A DNA stretch of 63,727 bases, from assembly GCA_024405755.1 (NCBI GenBank), contig JAKSOD010000006.1, forward strand, positions 1-63,727. The letters run 5' to 3'. The stretch comes from Clostridia bacterium (GTDB lineage: Bacteria > Bacillota > Clostridia > Oscillospirales > CAG-272). Below the pieces are notes generated by a model that searched no databases, was not told the origin of the DNA, and saw only the letters and a program-made list of their open reading frames with translations. The position numbers and the translations under genes were made by a program. Positions 62,933 through 63,727 of this stretch are shown piece by piece (the stretch's first letter is position 1; each line of letters begins with the position of its first letter).

Positions 62933-63529
62933 ATGGACGCAATATATACTTTTGACTATTCCGTGCTTAACTGGATACAGGAAAACCTCCAAAGCGCATT
63001 TACAGACGGTTTTATGAGTTTTGTAACACATTTCGGAGACGGAGGAGTCTTATGGATCGGTCTTTCGGCATTGTTTCTCTGTTTCCGCAAGACGCGGAAA
63101 GCAGGGTTTGTAATGGGACTTGCTCTGTTTTTCGGATTGATAGTCGGTAACGTGACACTTAAACCGTTGATTGCGCGTGTCAGACCTTATGAAAATGCGG
63201 AATACGCCGACCTTATCAGAATAACAAAGGATATGCTTCTCATAAAGGCACCGGTGGACTATTCGTTCCCGTCGGGACACAGCCTTTCATGTTTTGAGGC
63301 GTCTGTGGGACTGTTTATTTGCAATAAAAAAATCGGAACACCGGCAATTATACTTGCTGTTTTCGTGGCATTCTCGCGCCTGTATCTTTATGTTCATTAT
63401 TTTACCGACGTTGCAGTCGGAGCAGTCCTCGGCACGGGATTTGCGATCGCATCTTACTTTATCGTGAATGCACTCGAACCGAAAGTACTTGCGGCAATTG
63501 AGACGATAAAGGAAAGCAGAAAGGTGTAA
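62933..63529 (+). CDS. PAP2-family membrane phosphatase
   Basis: A 198-residue enzyme with about five membrane helices. The three PAP2 motifs are complete: KPLIARVRP, PSGHS and SRLYLYVHYFTD. It could dephosphorylate undecaprenyl pyrophosphate (BacA-independent recycling) or phosphatidate; its place after the GT2-GtrA gene favours lipid carrier recycling. AAGGAG precedes ATG. Last gene of the operon. Confidence 0.93.
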   Translation: MDAIYTFDYSVLNWIQENLQSAFTDGFMSFVTHFGDGGVLWIGLSALFLCFRKTRKAGFVMGLALFFGLIVGNVTLKPLIARVRPYENAEYADLIRITKDMLLIKAPVDYSFPSGHSLSCFEASVGLFICNKKIGTPAIILAVFVAFSRLYLYVHYFTDVAVGAVLGTGFAIASYFIVNALEPKVLAAIETIKESRKV

Positions 63530-63549
63530 TTGACCACAGAAAACATAAT

Positions 63550-63579
63550 GGGGGTGTCTCACTGATGTGATTCACCCCC
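63550..63579 (+). terminator. Family B hairpin at the end of the envelope operon
   Basis: GGGGGTGTCTCAC pairs with GTGATTCACCCCC around TGAT with one mismatch. No U run follows. Two further stems lie before the window end: CGGGCTGTC/GACAGCCCG at 63676-63700 and ACGGCGG/CCGCCGT at 63707-63727. No gene is seen in 63530-63727. Confidence 0.55.
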
Positions 63580-63727
63580 GGCAAATCCGGTTCGGCGGAT
63601 ATAATTCGCCGTGCTTATTCAAAAAAGGAGGTTTTTGGCTCATTTTTTTCGTCAAAAACACCGTATAATGCTCAACGGGCTGTCGCATTAAGACAGCCCG
63701 TCAAAAACGGCGGTCAGGAGCCGCCGT

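Overview
The window looks like chromosomal DNA of an anaerobic, gut-type Clostridia (Bacillota; my guess is the Oscillospirales/Ruminococcaceae side). Grounds: Gram-positive style promoters (TTGACA-17-TATAAT) and strong GGAGG ribosome sites before most genes; an rpsF-ssb-rpsR operon; a HrcA/CIRCE site; an operon-encoded V-type ATPase of the Enterococcus ntp type; lipoproteins and a GCGS-type C-terminal anchor common in Clostridia. I found no rRNA, tRNA, CRISPR array, phage genes or full insertion sequence. The taxonomic assignment is inference from gene content only.

Layout. 1-2200: a lipoprotein and an unrecognised gene, with two copies of a 180-base terminal-inverted-repeat element (one cut by the window edge). 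2193-11092: a nine-gene V-type ATPase operon (ntpFIKECGABD) whose leader carries one copy of the element. 11155-12822: an M23-family envelope peptidase. 13048-13962: cysK. 14114-17059: a repeat lipoprotein, a small membrane protein, a Ser/Thr kinase and a divergent HTH gene. 17060-17626: a relic zone with a long imperfect inverted repeat, a decayed cysK fragment and a third copy of the 180-base element. 17623-26511: housekeeping genes (a DUF6873-like gene, rpmB, a PurL-like gene, mtaB, upp, an RluA-type pseudouridine synthase, lnt, rpsR, ssb, rpsF). 26763-29076: a Zn/Cd sensor and P-type efflux ATPase. 29262-32129: a large anchored SGNH-hydrolase surface protein. 32428-41114: ddl, prmC, a YmdB-like phosphodiesterase, an ECF S component, an LRR protein, a lipoprotein, hsp20 and a serine hydrolase. 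41175-42611: a MATE exporter.

42771-55357 is the most distinctive part. It is a carbohydrate-utilisation locus read leftwards: solute-binding lipoprotein, two Gfo/Idh/MocA proteins, a class III aminotransferase, an FGGY kinase, an amidohydrolase broken by one in-frame TAA, an arabinose/fucose isomerase-like protein and a class II aldolase. A second solute-binding lipoprotein diverges from it across a shared control region with a perfect 12-base inverted repeat. Isomerase, kinase and aldolase make a plausible split-to-trioses route; the aminotransferase and oxidoreductases suggest an amino- or deoxy-sugar or cyclitol. No permease or regulator lies in the window, so the substrate is unknown.

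55773-63529: glyA, a divergent RACo-like [2Fe-2S]/ASKHA protein, then a four-gene envelope operon (GT2-GtrA fusion, phosphodiester glycosidase, a coiled-coil membrane protein and a PAP2 phosphatase). The intergenic spaces carry two families of near-identical long hairpins that act at least partly as terminators.
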